Positions 63,102 to 64,000 of a DNA stretch of 64,000 bases are shown here, piece by piece. The DNA lies in contig CBFHKY010000002.1 in the NCBI GenBank assembly GCA_965656525.1, forward strand, positions 124,001-188,000. Direction: 5' to 3'. The translations under genes and the position numbers were made by a program. The stretch is from Pseudomaricurvus sp965656525. GTDB taxonomy: Bacteria > Pseudomonadota > Gammaproteobacteria > Pseudomonadales > Cellvibrionaceae. Positions within the stretch are counted from its first letter, which is position 1. Every line of letters begins with the position of its first letter. The notes beneath the pieces are model-generated. The model searched no databases, was not told the origin of the DNA, and saw nothing but the letters and a program-made list of their open reading frames with translations.

Positions 63102-64000
63102 ATGAGCGGTAATTCTGCAAGACTGCAAGCCATTTCCCAAATCACTGGCCGTGCGCCAAAATCAACCAGCCTTACTGAGCCTCTCAGTAAAATTTGGGCA
63201 ACAGACGTATTTAATTTGGCCGCTATGGAAAATGCGCTCTCCAAAAGCGCTTTCAAAGCGATTAAAAAGACCGTTCAAAGTGGTGCCCCACTGGATGCAG
63301 CCACCGCTGATATGATCGCCGCCGCTATGAAAGAGTGGGCCGTTAATAAAGGGGTGAAGTTCTTTTCTCATATTTTCTACCCGATGACCAACATCACTGC
63401 CGAGAAGCACGATGGCTTTATCATTACTAATGCCGAAGGTAATGCCATTACCGAGTTTACTGGCAGCCTGTTGATCAAAGGGGAGCCAGACGGCTCTTCC
63501 TTTCCTAACGGCAGCCTTCGCATGACCAATGCCGCGCGCGGCTACACGGCTTGGGACCCCACCAGCCCAGCCTACATCATGCATACTGCAAATGGCGCCA
63601 CACTGATGATCCCCAGTGTGTTTATGTCTTGGACGGGTGAATCACTGGATAAAAAGATCCCATTGCTGCGCTCTAATGCCGCCATGGACAAAGCCGCTCA
63701 TAAAGTTCTATCGCTGATGGGCGAGGCCGAAATTGCCCCTCTCAACTCCAGCTGTGGTGCAGAACAAGAATACTTTTTGGTGGATGAGTGCTTTGCTAAT
63801 GCACGCCCTGATCTATTGCTGGCTGGACGTACCTTGTTTGGTGCTGCTCCGGCTAAAGGTCAACAGTTTGACGATCATTACTTCGGTGCTATTCCTGAGC
63901 GCGTTCAGGTATTTATGCAAGATTTCGAAGACAAACTTTACCGTTTAGGCATTCCAGCCAAAACTCACCACAACGAAGTTGCTCCTGGCCAGTTCGAAAT
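63102..64000 (+). CDS. glnN: Glutamine synthetase type III (3' end beyond window)
   Basis: The first 299 codons of a GSIII, which is normally about 700-730 residues. The GSIII N-terminal domain is clear: WATDVFNLAAMENALSK, then AAAMKEWAVNKGVKFFSHIF, YPMTNITAEKHDGF. The GSIII catalytic strand with the first metal ligands is CGAEQEYFLVD (Glu-x-Glu), and the window ends within KTHHNEVAPGQFE, the next metal-ligand segment. It makes glutamine from glutamate and ammonia, often as a nitrogen-regulated second synthetase. A long 5' region with a CRP-like site precedes it. Confidence 0.93.
   Translation, partial: MSGNSARLQAISQITGRAPKSTSLTEPLSKIWATDVFNLAAMENALSKSAFKAIKKTVQSGAPLDAATADMIAAAMKEWAVNKGVKFFSHIFYPMTNITAEKHDGFIITNAEGNAITEFTGSLLIKGEPDGSSFPNGSLRMTNAARGYTAWDPTSPAYIMHTANGATLMIPSVFMSWTGESLDKKIPLLRSNAAMDKAAHKVLSLMGEAEIAPLNSSCGAEQEYFLVDECFANARPDLLLAGRTLFGAAPAKGQQFDDHYFGAIPERVQVFMQDFEDKLYRLGIPAKTHHNEVAPGQFE

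Overview
The window reads as chromosome of a marine-type gammaproteobacterium from the Pseudomonas/Oceanospirillum side. The order recJ-thrC-hom-dsbC followed by rplS-trmD-rimM-rpsP-ffh-ypjD-corB resembles Pseudomonas. The divergent tesA / ybbA-ybbP block, an AlaA-type aminotransferase, Fur- and TPP-controlled genes and two TonB-dependent receptors fit a Gram-negative aquatic heterotroph. It is mostly core genome. I see no insertion sequence, prophage, CRISPR array or recognisable defence island.

Layout. 1-3.03 kb: ybbP (cut by the window edge) and ybbA, divergent from tesA. 3.1-6.2 kb: an MFS transporter and recJ. 6.35-10.2 kb: thrC, hom, dsbC. 10.4-16.5 kb: ribosome/SRP block rplS, trmD, rimM, rpsP, ffh, then ypjD and a CorB/CNNM protein on the other strand. 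16.7-23.0 kb: a fatty-acyl-CoA degradation cluster (crotonase, SDR, FadB-like, thiolase) with a divergent AraC-type regulator. 23.0-29.6 kb: a pterin pair (HPPK, pteridine-reductase-like SDR), maleylacetoacetate isomerase, a COG0523 GTPase, formaldehyde detoxification (AdhC/FrmA, FghA) and a Bcr/CflA exporter. 29.8-34.3 kb: tRNA-Arg, a Fur-box gene for a small TPR-like protein, a TonB receptor, tRNA-Ser and a nitroreductase. 34.5-40.7 kb: a membrane-anchored coiled-coil protein, a membrane adenylate cyclase, queF, the YadGH-type ABC exporter and a PA2817-like protein. 40.9-41.5 kb: a duplicated tRNA-Glu/tRNA-Gly operon with a strong promoter and a hairpin-rich spacer. 41.7-46.5 kb: two hypotheticals, a DUF1499 protein, a Tag-like glycosylase, msrB and alaA. 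46.6-60.0 kb: a thiamine region. One TPP riboswitch controls salvage (TonB receptor, PnuT, thiamine-binding protein, kinase) and a second controls de novo synthesis (thiC-thiO-thiS-thiG-thiDE). An autotransporter with a 26-residue repeat lies inverted between them. 60.0-64.0 kb: two glycosyltransferases and the start of a type III glutamine synthetase.

The most distinctive signals are these. Both thiamine operons carry a TPP aptamer followed by a hairpin that pairs with the ribosome-binding site of the first gene. A perfect 7-1-7 Fur operator sits on the -10 box of an unrecognised small gene. The tRNA operon has a structured internal spacer. ThiD-ThiE is a fusion with an altered ThiD motif and a probable TTG start. 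The autotransporter passenger is built almost entirely from about 24 copies of a 26-residue unit. I see no clearly new multi-gene system; the candidates for undescribed biology are single genes and RNA elements.
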